Shown here: piece after piece, positions 18,105 through 26,968 of the stretch
Numbering within the stretch: the first letter of the stretch is position 1
How the letters are laid out: the number at the start of each line of letters is the position of its first letter
Source of the DNA: an uncultured Solobacterium sp.
Lineage (GTDB): Bacteria > Bacillota_I > Bacilli_A > Erysipelotrichales > Erysipelotrichaceae
DNA: 54,896 bases
NCBI GenBank assembly: GCA_900552125.1
Contig: URYK01000017.1
Location: 1-54,896, forward strand
Direction: 5' to 3'
Notes under the pieces: model-generated
Databases searched by the model: none
What the model was told of the DNA's origin: nothing
The model's input: the letters and a program-made list of their open reading frames with translations, nothing else
Made by a program: the position numbers and the translations under genes

Positions 18105-19224
18105 AAGTTTCTGAATCATCAGATATTTTCATAGCTTGTTCGTACAATTTATGATCATGTCGTTTCTCATAAACATCTAGCGCTGTTTTCCATGCAATTG
18201 CTACAGGCATGCTTGCCATGATACCAATTGGTCCCATAATCACACCACCCGCAAATACTGCCAGTAAGGTAATCAATGGTCCAACCGAACTTCTTTTCTC
18301 ATGAACAAGCGGAGATATTACATAGGCATCCACATTAGATAAAATCAGAATCCCCATAATTAGCGCAATGATGTTACTTGGCGGTAAGGTCAAGGCTGTT
18401 ATGATTCCAATACTATTCGCAATAGCACCGCCTATATAAGGGATAATCGATAATATGGATGTCAATAATCCAATGATCAGCCAATCAGGATGACCAATCA
18501 TAAAGTAAAACGTACTATATTCCACGAATTTAATCAGCATAATAATGATCATTGATCTAATATATACCGATACATTTTGATCTATTTCAGATAAATATGG
18601 TTCACAATCATTAAAAAACAACTGACAGATTTTACGAATCCCTTGTTTAATTCTTTCAAAATCAAATAGCATATAAATCGCAATGATTACTGAAAACAAT
18701 GCATTTGTCACTACTCCAATAACAGAATTCATCAAACCAGGCAGACTTGATACAATCTGTGGAAACCAATCATCATAAGACTCCAGCAGAGCCACAATAT
18801 TATTAGTAATCGAATTCACTAAAGAAAAATCATTCATATTTCCTAATGTCTTGATTTTATTGGAAATCCACACAACTCCATCAATCATACTGACCATAAA
18901 CTCATTTAGTTTTTCATACAGCATCGGCATAACCAGTACAAGGATTGCGATCATCACAACGAGTACACATACCCATATCGCAAGAATCGAAAAATTCTTT
19001 GGGATTCCTTTTTTCTCTAAAAATTCCACTAATGGATGCATGATATAAGCCAGTACAAAGCCAATAAGAAATGGCTGAAATATAGATTGCGCCATACTCG
19101 CCCAGCTTCCCCATACACTTTCCGTATGAATCAACAAAAACAATATTAAAAGTACACAAATAATCTTCGTTAGCATTTGTATAGAGAATTTCTGATCGAT
19201 TTTTTTTAAAATTTGTTTAATCAT
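18103..19224 (-). CDS. AI-2E family (PerM-like) membrane transporter
   Basis: A 373-residue membrane protein of the AI-2 exporter superfamily. It has N-terminal helices (about 18-36, 48-65 and 74-100), a long amphipathic extracytoplasmic region, and a C-terminal block of helices. The conserved segments PFLIGFVLAYIMHPLVEFLE and ILSIIPYIGGAIANSIG are typical. Substrates of most members are unknown; some move autoinducer-2, others sodium or small molecules, so a specific role is not assigned. It is monocistronic, closed by its own hairpin, and faces the broken Bce locus across a 120-nt gap. Confidence 0.88.
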   Translation of the reverse strand: MIKQILKKIDQKFSIQMLTKIICVLLILFLLIHTESVWGSWASMAQSIFQPFLIGFVLAYIMHPLVEFLEKKGIPKNFSILAIWVCVLVVMIAILVLVMPMLYEKLNEFMVSMIDGVVWISNKIKTLGNMNDFSLVNSITNNIVALLESYDDWFPQIVSSLPGLMNSVIGVVTNALFSVIIAIYMLFDFERIKQGIRKICQLFFNDCEPYLSEIDQNVSVYIRSMIIIMLIKFVEYSTFYFMIGHPDWLIIGLLTSILSIIPYIGGAIANSIGIITALTLPPSNIIALIMGILILSNVDAYVISPLVHEKRSSVGPLITLLAVFAGGVIMGPIGIMASMPVAIAWKTALDVYEKRHDHKLYEQAMKISDDSET

Positions 19225-19345
19225 AGCGCCACCAAACTTTCACTTATCTTTATTCTACCATGACAAAAAAGAAATTACCAGTTTTGTACCAGACCATACA
19301 TAAAACCATGCCTATCGGATATTCTTGCGCTATCTGAAATAAAGG

Positions 19346-19366
19346 CTTATAATTACTAATTATAAG
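19346..19366. promoter_or_regulatory. Perfect palindrome CTTATAATT-ACT-AATTATAAG upstream of the broken Bce operon
   Basis: Two 9-bp arms separated by 3 nt end at the Shine-Dalgarno (AAGGTG) of the response-regulator stub at 19375. The left arm also contains a TATAAT-like box. It may be an old operator for the lost regulator or a promoter element; the sequence alone does not decide. Confidence 0.4.
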
Positions 19367-19374
19367 GTGATCCT

Positions 19375-19440
19375 ATGTATCGAATCATGATAATTGAAGA
19401 CGATAAAACAATTGCATCTGCATTGCAAAATTATTCATGA
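19375..19440 (+). pseudogene. 5' stub of a response regulator gene
   Basis: After AAGGTGATCCT, an ATG opens the first residues of an OmpR-type receiver domain (MYRIMIIEDDKTIASALQ), including the acidic pair that binds magnesium. The frame stops after 21 codons. The sequence runs directly into the body of an ABC ATPase gene at about 19427, so one deletion appears to have removed most of the regulator, any sensor kinase, and the ATPase start. Bce-type modules normally have the order regulator, kinase, ATPase, permease, which fits this reading. Confidence 0.7.
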
Positions 19441-20107
19441 TGGAGAATATATTGCGGTAATGGGGGAATCAGGATCAGGAAAGACAACTCTTTTAAATAT
19501 ACTTGCATCATTAGATAAACCAACAAGCGGCAATATCATACTTAATGGTAAAGATATTGTGTCAATTGATGAGAAATCAATATCTGCATTTCGAAGAGAA
19601 CATTTAGGTTTCGTATTTCAGGAATTCAATTTATTAGATACCTTTTCTTTAAAAGATAATATCTTTCTTCCGCTTGTCTTATCAGGATTTAACTTCAAAG
19701 AAATGGAAAAACGATTACTTCCACTTGCGAAAGATTTAGGTATAAGCGATATTTTAGAAAAATATCCATACGAAGTATCTGGAGGACAAAAACAGCGATG
19801 CGCAGTGGCAAGAGCATTGATCAATCAGCCTGATTTAATTTTAGCAGACGAACCAACAGGAGCTTTAGATTCTAAATTATGTGATGATTTATTAAACATT
19901 TTCAACCGAATCAATCAAAAAGGACAAACGATTATTATGGTTACTCATTCAACAAAGGCTGCAAGTCATGCCAGCAGAGTTCTTTTTATCAAAGATGGAA
20001 AAGTCTTTCATCAGATATACAAGGGAAATAAAACAAACGATGAAATGTATCAGAGCATATCAGAAACCTTAACTTTGCTAGCTACAGGTGGTGTTCATAA
20101 TGAATAA
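19427..20107 (+). pseudogene. BceA-like ABC transporter ATPase missing its N-terminus
   Basis: From about 19427 the frame reads KIIHDGEYIAVMGESGSGKT, with Walker A intact, then Q-loop VFQEFN, signature SGGQKQRCAVARAL and Walker B LILADEPTGALDSK, ending LATGGVHNE. The first 25-30 residues of a normal ATPase are replaced by sequence from the response-regulator stub read in another frame. No ATG with a Shine-Dalgarno is available before Walker A (a TTG at 19394 is the only early start), so normal expression is doubtful. It overlaps the permease gene by 8 nt, as in intact BceAB pairs for antimicrobial peptide resistance. Confidence 0.75.
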
Positions 20108-22088
20108 GTTTTTCTACCCCAGATTAGCATTATCAAATCTTAAAAAGAATTCAAAAACTTACATTCCTTATCTACTTACTTGTATCATCACAACCGCTAT
20201 GTTTTATATTATCTATTCATTATCTACAAATGAAGGATTAGAACATATGGTTGGCGGAATGGAAATAAAAACCTTATTAAGATTAGGAATTATTATCATT
20301 AGTTTTTTCTCAACTGTTTTCCTATTTTATACAAATAGTTTCTTAACCAAAAGAAGAAAAAAAGAATTTGGCCTTTACAATATCTTAGGAATGGAGAAAA
20401 AACACATTGGAAAACTTATTGCCAATGAATGCCTAATAACTCTAATATGCAGTCTAAGTCTTGGCTTATTAGCTGGCATTTCACTAGATAAAGTAATGTT
20501 TCTTATCATTGGCAATATCTTAAAAACTACCATTCCCTTTGGCTTTCATATATCTTTAAAAGCCATAAAGGCAACATTTTTACTGTTTATTTTTATTCAT
20601 CTGTTAATTTGCTTAAATTCGACCAGACAAATTCATATATCTAATCCGATAGAACTCTTAAATAGTTCATCTGTAGGTGAAAAAGAACCTAAAGCAAAAT
20701 GGTTTTTAACCTTAATCGGAATCCTGCTTCTAGGCCTTGGTTATTACATTTCCCTAACAACCACAAATCCTTTAGGAGCCTTTGGTTTATTCTTTGTAGC
20801 TGTGATTTGTGTTATCATTGGAACATATTTATTATTTATTACAGGAAGTATCACTATTCTAAAAATGTTAAAAAAGAACAAGCGATTTTACTATAAAGCA
20901 AGTCATTTTATAAGCATTTCCGGCATGATTTACAGAATGAGACAAAATGCAGCAGGTCTAGCTAACATTTGTATCTTATCTACAATGGTATTAGTCACAG
21001 TATCATCCACCATCAGTCTATGGGGTAGTATAGCTGACCTGGTTAATACAAGATATCCTAGAGAAATTGTATTAACACTAAATAACAACAATTCACAGAT
21101 CAGCAAACAGCTGCTTGAAGATACATATCAGTATATTGACACACAGAATTTACATGTAAAGAATTCATTAGAATATACATATCTTGCATTTTAAGCTCTA
21201 TACGATAATGGTCAATATGTAACTGATAGAAACGCATGGGCTCTAAATAATCTAAATGATGTATACAACTTATTTTTCATCACTTTAGACGAATACAACC
21301 AAAACTGTAACACTTCTGAACAGCTTACAAAAGATGAAATACTAATATATTCAAATAGAACAGAAGTTAACGCTTCTGAAATTCATTTATTTGGAAAAGA
21401 TTATAAAGTTAAAAAGAAATTAAATACTTTTGTGGAAAATGGCTTTATGATGGCAAATGCAGCCGCTACTCATTATATAGTTGTAAAAGATATGAATATC
21501 TTACATGAATTAGCCAAACAGCAGAATGCAGTATATGGTGATTTAAGCACTAACATAAAACATTATATCGGATTCGATACAGATGGAAATGAAAAACAGA
21601 ACGTTGCGTTATACAAAATCTTAAATGAAAACTTAAGCAGTGATTATGAAGGACTAGATATTGAATCTCGTTCCGATTCCTATCATGCATTTATATCTCT
21701 TTATGGAGGATTAATGTTTCTAGGGTTATTCTTAAGTGTATTATTTGTAATGGCCGCAATATTAATTATTTACTATAAACAAATCAGCGAAGGATATGAA
21801 GATCGAGAACGATATGAAATCATGCAGAAAGTAGGTATGGATCATAAGGCAGTAAAAAAAGCTATCAATTCACAAGTACTTATGGTATTTTTCTTACCAC
21901 TTCTGACAGCCGCAATCCATACACTCTTTGCATTTCCAATCATTTCAAGATTATTGAAAACCATGATGTTTAGTAACACAAAACTATTAGTGCTTTGTAC
22001 CACAGGCTGTATTATCACCTTTGCGCTAATATATATATTAGTATATTTATTAACATCTAAATTGTATTATTCTATCGTAAAACGCTAA
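20100..22088 (+). pseudogene. BceB-like permease gene with an internal stop
   Basis: The ATG at 20100 lies inside the end of the ATPase gene. The frame encodes the start of a BceB/FtsX-type permease: N-terminal helix, then RRKKEFGLYNILGMEKKHIG after helix 2, and more helices, up to a TAA at 21192-21194. Downstream the same frame stays open to 22088, through the extracytoplasmic region (ALYDNGQYVTDR...), and ends with three more helices. Removing the single stop gives about 660 codons, the normal BceB length. One nonsense change therefore separates two halves of an otherwise intact gene; sequencing error is an alternative. Confidence 0.8.
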
Positions 22089-22101
22089 AATTATAACTAT
22101 A

Positions 22102-22162
22102 GATAAAAAAGAAAAACTTGAATTATTGATTTTCAATAAAACCGGTCTTCCTTTTTTTATCC
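22102..22162. terminator. Possible bidirectional terminator between the Bce remnant and minD
   Basis: GATAAAAAAGAA and TTCCTTTTTTTATC can pair with one bulge around a loop of about 35 nt, giving A/T-flanked arms usable in both directions between converging genes. The stem is AT-rich and the loop long, so confidence is modest. Confidence 0.35.
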
Positions 22163-22933
22163 AAATAATTTCTGCAGGAAACCTTTTTCCTTAAATTTAG
22201 GAAGCTGACAGTGTTGTCCAAGCATTCGTTTAACAATACAATCAAAACACATATAAGTTAAGCTATCTCTAGAAAGAACTAACGGTTTTCCATAATTATT
22301 ACTTTTTACCATTTGTTCATCATCAAATACATAACCTAAAAAATCAATTGCCAGCCATTGCCTAGCTTCCTCTAAGGATACGCTGATTCCTTTTTCAATA
22401 AATGATACATTCATACGGTTCACCACAAATGAGATATGTTCCATTCTTTCCTTTAATAGAATCCCAATGATACGATCAGCATCCTGTAAAGAAGTCACAT
22501 CTAATGTCGTAACGATAATCGCTTTATCTGCACAAGATATCGCATGCTGAAATCCGCTTTCTATACCAGCCGGAGTATCTAATAAAATAAAATCAAATTC
22601 TTTTTTCAATTGATCCACAACGATCTTTAAATCATCACCATGGAAATATTGAATATGTATCGATTTACATGCTGGAAGTAAAAACAAATTTTCCTGACGT
22701 TTATCTCTTACCATTGCATTCGCTAAGGTACAGCGTCCCTCCATAACATCTTTTAAATCATAGATCACTCTATTTTCTAAGCCAAGCATCATATCAAGAT
22801 TTTTTAAACCTAGATCCACATCAATCAGACATACTTTATATCCTCTTTGTGCTAGAACCATTCCTACATTTATACAAACACTGCTTTTTCCTACACCGCC
22901 TTTTCCAGATGTGATCGCAATTGCCTCTCCCAT
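22157..22933 (-). CDS. minD: Septum site-determining ATPase MinD
   Basis: A 258-residue ParA/MinD-family ATPase. The deviant Walker A GKGGVGKSS is near the N-terminus, followed by VCLIDVDLGLKNLDMMLG and LLDTPAGIESG. The C-terminus (LPKFKEKGFLQKLFG) is an amphipathic, basic end like the membrane-targeting helix of MinD. It recruits MinC to the membrane to block polar division. AAGGAGG precedes the ATG, which lies 43 nt inside the 3' end of minC, so the pair is coupled. It ends the mreC-mreD-minC-minD run. Confidence 0.95.
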   Translation of the reverse strand: MGEAIAITSGKGGVGKSSVCINVGMVLAQRGYKVCLIDVDLGLKNLDMMLGLENRVIYDLKDVMEGRCTLANAMVRDKRQENLFLLPACKSIHIQYFHGDDLKIVVDQLKKEFDFILLDTPAGIESGFQHAISCADKAIIVTTLDVTSLQDADRIIGILLKERMEHISFVVNRMNVSFIEKGISVSLEEARQWLAIDFLGYVFDDEQMVKSNNYGKPLVLSRDSLTYMCFDCIVKRMLGQHCQLPKFKEKGFLQKLFG

Positions 22934-23484
22934 ACTCTTTCCTCCTTGTACTTTAAAACATGCAAACTACTATGATTATCATAAACTTTACATGGCGCAG
23001 AAATTGTCATATTTTGAAAGCTAGTATCACAAATCCTTACATTCCCTTGAATCTGTGAAGCATATAAAACACAATCCTCATGGAGCAAATCAACACTACC
23101 ATTCATACTGCCTAAAACATATATTGATTCACTGCTGATAATCAAAGTACCTGCTGGTATATTCCCTAAAATCAGCTTTGGTTCTTTAAATTCATAAGTT
23201 TCATGAGCTACCAGTTCTTTTTCATGAAAAAAAGGTCTTTTATCTTTCTCAAAGATATCAAATCCTGTAATAATAACCTGATATTGTTCACATATGTGAA
23301 ATACTTCTTCCAAATCATTAGCTGTTAGTCTGGGTAAATGAAAAAAAGCCTCAAAATACTGTCCGTTTTCACGATGACAGAATTTGAGCCTTTCTGGTAA
23401 TTGCTGCAAAAATGCCGATGCATCATCAAATTGAGCATATACATGATAAGTATTCTTTATTGTTTTGATTTTAATTTGAACCAT
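22891..23484 (-). CDS. minC: Septum site-determining protein MinC
   Basis: A 197-residue protein with an N-terminal domain (about 1-85) and a C-terminal beta-helix domain (ILGNIPAGTLIISSESIYVLG...) typical of MinC, which inhibits FtsZ assembly. It is shorter than the usual 220-230 residues and its C-terminus overlaps minD by 43 nt. AAAGGAGAG precedes the ATG inside the end of mreD (28-nt overlap). Identity is supported mainly by the C-domain pattern and the minD neighbour. Confidence 0.85.
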   Translation of the reverse strand: MVQIKIKTIKNTYHVYAQFDDASAFLQQLPERLKFCHRENGQYFEAFFHLPRLTANDLEEVFHICEQYQVIITGFDIFEKDKRPFFHEKELVAHETYEFKEPKLILGNIPAGTLIISSESIYVLGSMNGSVDLLHEDCVLYASQIQGNVRICDTSFQNMTISAPCKVYDNHSSLHVLKYKEERVWERQLRSHLEKAV

Positions 23485-24011
23485 TCTACTTTCTCTCCTT
23501 TTCGTATACGAAGAGCCTTCACTTCCAGATAGTCATCTTTAATACGAATCAGATAGAAAATAGCCATCACAAGAATAGCATTTCCTAAAAGTGTCAATAG
23601 TTCATAACGCTCCGCCCAAAGCATTAATGACATACTGGTAATTCTTTGAAAACTCATATAACAGTATATCAGAAGATCTTTGACGAAAATTGTCACAAAC
23701 GCAAGAACAATGGATTCAAATAATGTTTCGGTCATATGTTTGCTCCAAAGCTGCAATAGACATGCAATAATCGTATAGATAATTGCATATATCAAAAAAG
23801 TATTCGCAAAACAAAAATCATAAATCATTCCACATACAAAGGCAAATAAACAAGAATCAATAAAAGAAAACTTACGAATTGTCAATACCATAGCACAAAA
23901 GCCTAAATTAGAAACAAAAATCAAATCATTGATTAAATAACTATTCGGAAATAAAACAGATAGAACCTCATCCATAAGAAAACAGAGAATCACAAATACG
24001 ATATGCGCCAT
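23457..24011 (-). CDS. mreD: Rod shape-determining protein MreD
   Basis: A 184-residue, highly hydrophobic protein with about five membrane helices and a basic C-terminal tail (KVEWFKLKSKQ), the usual MreD plan. MreD sequence is poorly conserved, so the call rests on topology and on its position 3 nt after mreC and overlapping minC, the standard mreCD-minCD arrangement. It is part of the elongasome that organises lateral cell-wall synthesis. mreB is not next to this cluster. Confidence 0.8.
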   Translation of the reverse strand: MAHIVFVILCFLMDEVLSVLFPNSYLINDLIFVSNLGFCAMVLTIRKFSFIDSCLFAFVCGMIYDFCFANTFLIYAIIYTIIACLLQLWSKHMTETLFESIVLAFVTIFVKDLLIYCYMSFQRITSMSLMLWAERYELLTLLGNAILVMAIFYLIRIKDDYLEVKALRIRKGEKVEWFKLKSKQ

Positions 24012-24014
24012 AAT

Positions 24015-24845
24015 CTATTCTCCTTTTTCCCCTATAACACTAACAATAGAAAAGGATTGGAAATCTTCAATTGGCTTAACATAAATCGTCTGTCCGATCT
24101 GATTATTCAATGCTTGAACACTCTCTACAGTTCCAATCAGCAAGCCGCTAGGATAACCGCCACCTTTGCCGCTGGTAACTACCTGCATTCCTTTTTCTAC
24201 TTCCGTACTATCATCAAATAACGTTACGATATAACAGCCCTGAGAAACATCATAGCTTTGTAAAATACCTAGAGAGCTTTTTTTCTCATCGATGAGAATT
24301 TTGATAGATGCAGAATTCAGTTTATCTTCACTAGTTAATAGCTTAACAACGCTTGTATTAGAAGAAACGCTCTTGACTTCCCCTATCATTCCCTTCGTAC
24401 TTTCCACTGCCATTCCAACTTCAATACCATCATTACTGCCTTTATCAATTGTTATTTCATTATTCCATGTTGCCTGATCTCTCAAAATAACCTGAGCCCA
24501 TTCACGAACATATTTATCATCACTTTTATTAATGCCTAAAGCCTCTTCTAACTCTGCAATTCTTTGTTGTCCATCTATATACTTAGCTTTATAAGATGGA
24601 TTTTGACTAAGTTCATAACGCAGCTGGTCATTTTCCTCATTGACACTCCAAAGATTTGCAACATCTTGAAAAAGATTTTTAATTGTCTGTGTTGGATAAT
24701 CAATCAATGCATATTTCAACATCGTTATCCCATCATACCCAATGTTGCTTGTAACTGATCCGCTCATAACCTTTAAAACAATTCCTATTCCCACAAAAAA
24801 CGCAATTACACATAATATAGTTTTCTGAAAACGATTTAATTTCAT
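24015..24845 (-). CDS. mreC: Rod shape-determining protein MreC
   Basis: A 276-residue bitopic protein: short cytoplasmic N-terminus, one membrane helix (about 10-28), a coiled-coil stretch (NEENDQLRYEL...RIAELEEALG, about 68-100), then the two beta domains of MreC. Recognisable segments are VILRDQATWNNEITIDKGSNDG and VVTSGKGGGYPSGLLIGTV. It recruits penicillin-binding proteins to the elongation machinery. It is followed after 3 nt by mreD, and 105 nt separate it from radC, where a promoter could lie but was not clearly identified. Confidence 0.93.
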   Translation of the reverse strand: MKLNRFQKTILCVIAFFVGIGIVLKVMSGSVTSNIGYDGITMLKYALIDYPTQTIKNLFQDVANLWSVNEENDQLRYELSQNPSYKAKYIDGQQRIAELEEALGINKSDDKYVREWAQVILRDQATWNNEITIDKGSNDGIEVGMAVESTKGMIGEVKSVSSNTSVVKLLTSEDKLNSASIKILIDEKKSSLGILQSYDVSQGCYIVTLFDDSTEVEKGMQVVTSGKGGGYPSGLLIGTVESVQALNNQIGQTIYVKPIEDFQSFSIVSVIGEKGE

Positions 24846-24950
24846 TCTGATTCACCTGCTTTTAATGTACCCATATATTATATAAGGGAAAGAAAAATTG
24901 TTCAATGACAAACTAAGTTTTCTAAAAATATTAAGATTTCTGTAAAACTT

Positions 24951-25631
24951 TTATTCTTCCATCAGCCCCTGCTGTGCAAAACTAAAATAAGAATTTCTAC
25001 TTACGATAATATGATCAATTAAAGGGATTGCGGTAACCTTGCCACATTCAATTATACTTTTAGTCAAAAGCATATCTGCTGAAGATGGACTTGGATCTCC
25101 ACTTGGATGATTATGTACACATAATATTTTTGCACAGCCTACCTGCATCGCTTCTTTAAATATTTCACGCGGATGTACACTGGCATTCGTTAGTGTTCCT
25201 ACAAACATTACACTGCTTTTTACCATCTGATTCTTCTGATTTAAGAATAATACTAAAAAATGCTCCTTATCTTCATAGCCTATAAATTGATTGATCCAAT
25301 CCATGATATCATCAGGATGCGTTATACTACGGCTATGCTTTACTTCATCATAGGCAATCCTTCGTCCTAATTCAAATGCAGCCTGTAATGTAATAGCCTT
25401 AGTTTCCTTGATTCCGGGAAATACTATCAATTCACTCAAACTTGCTTTTCCAAGATCTCCCATAGTTTCCCATCCATTTAGTAGCTGATCAGCTAAATCA
25501 AGTGCCGATAAAGAACGTGTACCACTACGCAAAATAATTGCTAATAGCTCTCTATTCGATAATGCTGAAATTCCATATTGTAATACCTTTTCTCTAGGTC
25601 GCTCTCCTTCTTTTAACTCTTTAACTTTCAT
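24951..25631 (-). CDS. radC: RadC/MPN family protein
   Basis: A 226-residue RadC homologue. The N-terminal helix-hairpin-helix part (GISALSNRELLAIILRSGT; GKASLSELIVFPGIKETKA) is followed by an MPN/JAMM domain with the metal motif HNHPSGDPSPSSAD and a preceding conserved Glu. Despite the name, a role in recombination is doubtful; the biochemical function is unsettled. It overlaps the end of the SPOR-like gene by 11 nt and precedes mreC, as commonly seen in Firmicutes. Confidence 0.93.
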   Translation of the reverse strand: MKVKELKEGERPREKVLQYGISALSNRELLAIILRSGTRSLSALDLADQLLNGWETMGDLGKASLSELIVFPGIKETKAITLQAAFELGRRIAYDEVKHSRSITHPDDIMDWINQFIGYEDKEHFLVLFLNQKNQMVKSSVMFVGTLTNASVHPREIFKEAMQVGCAKILCVHNHPSGDPSPSSADMLLTKSIIECGKVTAIPLIDHIIVSRNSYFSFAQQGLMEE

Positions 25632-26031
25632 TTCCTATTCTTTCCAAAGCCTGTTCATAATCCTTTTCATCAATATATGTGATGATTTCTGAATTTTCAA
25701 CTGTTATCTTCTTAGTAATATAGCTATATTTCAGTTCTTTCAACTTCTCTTGTACCTCTGCATTTTCCTCCTCTTGTGTACTGACTCCGCAGATAACTGC
25801 TGTTACATCCTGCTGTTTCATCGTATAGCTTGCAATACCGTTTGCCTCTAACTTTTTCTGCATTGACTGAATACTTTTATCCTGTTCATACAAACCAACC
25901 TGATTCACAAAAAGAACGCGTGTTTCCTGTTCTGTTTCTTGAAGCACAAAAGTAAATAATACATGATAAAAAAGTGCAAACACTAAAGAAAACAACATGC
26001 CTAATAAGATAATCGTTTTTCTCTGATTCAT
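25621..26031 (-). CDS. Membrane-anchored protein with a SPOR-like domain
   Basis: A 136-residue protein with a short basic N-terminus, one membrane helix (about 8-30) and a soluble domain of about 100 residues. The pattern VLFVNQVGLYEQDKSIQSM, then a K-x-x-G turn, then VICGVSTQEEENAEVQEKL resembles a SPOR domain (RNP-like fold that binds denuded septal peptidoglycan). This is a fold-level guess from the alternation, not a clear motif match. Position before radC-mreCD-minCD is consistent with a cell-envelope or division role. It appears to be the first gene of this run. Confidence 0.5.
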   Translation of the reverse strand: MNQRKTIILLGMLFSLVFALFYHVLFTFVLQETEQETRVLFVNQVGLYEQDKSIQSMQKKLEANGIASYTMKQQDVTAVICGVSTQEEENAEVQEKLKELKYSYITKKITVENSEIITYIDEKDYEQALERIGNES

Positions 26032-26169
26032 AACCTCACCTCAGTTTAACGATATGCTGAAACGGATACAAATAACACTAATTTCTCTAGAAAGAACACT
26101 ACACCTCCTTACTATTATGTATACGAATCAAAACATTAAAACTCCTAAAGAAAATTTAAAATATATTTG

Positions 26170-26197
26170 TTGACTTTTCTTTGAAAATCAGTAAAAT
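26170..26197 (+). promoter_or_regulatory. Promoter of tRNA-Ser
   Basis: TTGACT at 26170-26175 and TAAAAT at 26192-26197 are separated by 16 nt and end 15 nt before the mature tRNA 5' end. Confidence 0.75.
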
Positions 26198-26212
26198 TAT
26201 AAAGGTAACCTT

Positions 26213-26300
26213 GGAGAGTTGGCCGAGTGGTTTAAGGCACCATCTTGGAAAGGTGGCGTAGTGCAAGCTACCGTGAGTTCGAATCTCATGCTCTCCGCCA
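26213..26300 (+). tRNA. tRNA-Ser (anticodon GGA)
   Basis: The 88-nt sequence folds as a class II tRNA with acceptor GGAGAGT/GCTCTCC (last pair T.G), a long variable arm (GGCGTAGTGCAAGCTACC region), TTCGAAT in the T loop, anticodon loop TTGGAAA giving GGA, and an encoded CCA end. It reads serine UCC/UCU codons. A promoter and a terminator flank it closely. Confidence 0.95.
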
Positions 26301-26311
26301 GTTGATTATTC

Positions 26312-26334
26312 ACGTCCGACAGGACGTTTTTTTA
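26312..26334 (+). terminator. Terminator after tRNA-Ser
   Basis: ACGTCC and GGACGT arms around a GACA loop are followed by seven T residues. Confidence 0.85.
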
Positions 26335-26372
26335 TATGATTTTAGAATCAATATATGACATGCTCATCACAT

Positions 26373-26399
26373 AAAAAAACACCTAATCAAATTAGGTGC
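26373..26399 (-). terminator. Terminator after the cold-shock gene
   Basis: On the minus strand CACCTAAT and ATTAGGTG pair around a short loop and are followed by seven T residues, 11 nt past the csp stop. Confidence 0.85.
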
Positions 26400-26409
26400 A
26401 AGCAGCGAA

Positions 26410-26616
26410 TTAAGCTACTGTAACATTTGCAGCCTGAGGGCCACGATCACTTTCAACTATTTCAAAAGTTACCTTTTGACCTTCTTCCAAAGTTTTGAAT
26501 CCTCCATTATTGATTGCAGAATAATGTGTAAACACATCACTTTTTGTTGCATCATCTGTAATAAATCCAAATCCTTTATCTGCGTTAAACCATTTTACTT
26601 TACCTGTACTAATCAT
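26410..26616 (-). CDS. Cold-shock protein (CspA family)
   Basis: A 68-residue single cold-shock domain protein. RNP1 (KGFGFIT) and RNP2 (VFTHYSAI) are visible, with [14 protein letters not shown] at the N-terminus. RNP2 here reads V-F-T-H where many family members have V-F-V-H. Such proteins bind single-stranded RNA/DNA and act as RNA chaperones and transcription antiterminators. AAAGGAGGTACTACA precedes the ATG. The gene is monocistronic, with a leader of roughly 130 nt containing a terminator-like hairpin and its own 3' terminator. Confidence 0.96.
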   Translation of the reverse strand: MISTGKVKWFNADKGFGFITDDATKSDVFTHYSAINNGGFKTLEEGQKVTFEIVESDRGPQAANVTVA

Positions 26617-26658
26617 TGTAGTACCTCCTTTTTCTTATACAAGGAAGCACAATTGAAT

Positions 26659-26721
26659 AAAAAAACATTGATAATCAGCTTTTCTAAACAAGAGTGATAA
26701 TTAGAATCGCTAATATCAATG
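26659..26721 (-). promoter_or_regulatory. Terminator-like hairpin in the csp 5' leader (candidate attenuator)
   Basis: On the minus strand CATTGATATTAGC (26721-26709) pairs with GCTGATTATCAATG (26679-26666) as 13 bp with one bulged T. Seven T residues follow directly (26665-26659). This sits about 30 nt upstream of the csp Shine-Dalgarno, inside the predicted leader. It has the form of an intrinsic terminator and could be read through when a Csp protein or low temperature alters folding. Confidence 0.55.
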
Positions 26722-26757
26722 ATACCTTTGAGACTACTTACTTCTTTGTGTACACTA

Positions 26758-26785
26758 ATAATAACACATATAAAAATTAATACAA
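26758..26785 (-). promoter_or_regulatory. Candidate csp promoter
   Basis: On the minus strand TTGTAT (26785-26780) and TATTAT (26763-26758) are 16 nt apart. The predicted start of transcription gives a 5' leader of about 130 nt, normal for cold-shock genes. Confidence 0.5.
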
Positions 26786-26943
26786 GTATAATTTCATTTG
26801 TTTATTAAGTTTAGATTTAGTTTATATTTTCCACTCTACCAATAATAACTTGATTTGTATTGAAATACTGACACGAGATTCTAAACCTATAATTATATTT
26901 CTTTTTTAAACTTGCTTTTCTTTGTTTCGCAGAATCAATTATA
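26786..26943. other. AT-rich intergenic stretch without recognised features
   Basis: This is the rest of the 349-nt gene-free interval between csp and the PHP-like gene (26617-26965), whose other parts hold the csp leader, csp promoter and a terminator. No credible ORF, repeat or structured RNA was seen here. Confidence 0.5.
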
Positions 26944-26968
26944 GAAAAAAGCAGTCATCTGACTGCTA
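26944..26968 (-). terminator. Terminator after the PHP-like gene
   Basis: Minus-strand AGCAGTCA and TGACTGCT pair with a minimal loop, followed by six T residues; the hairpin begins at the stop codon. Confidence 0.8.
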
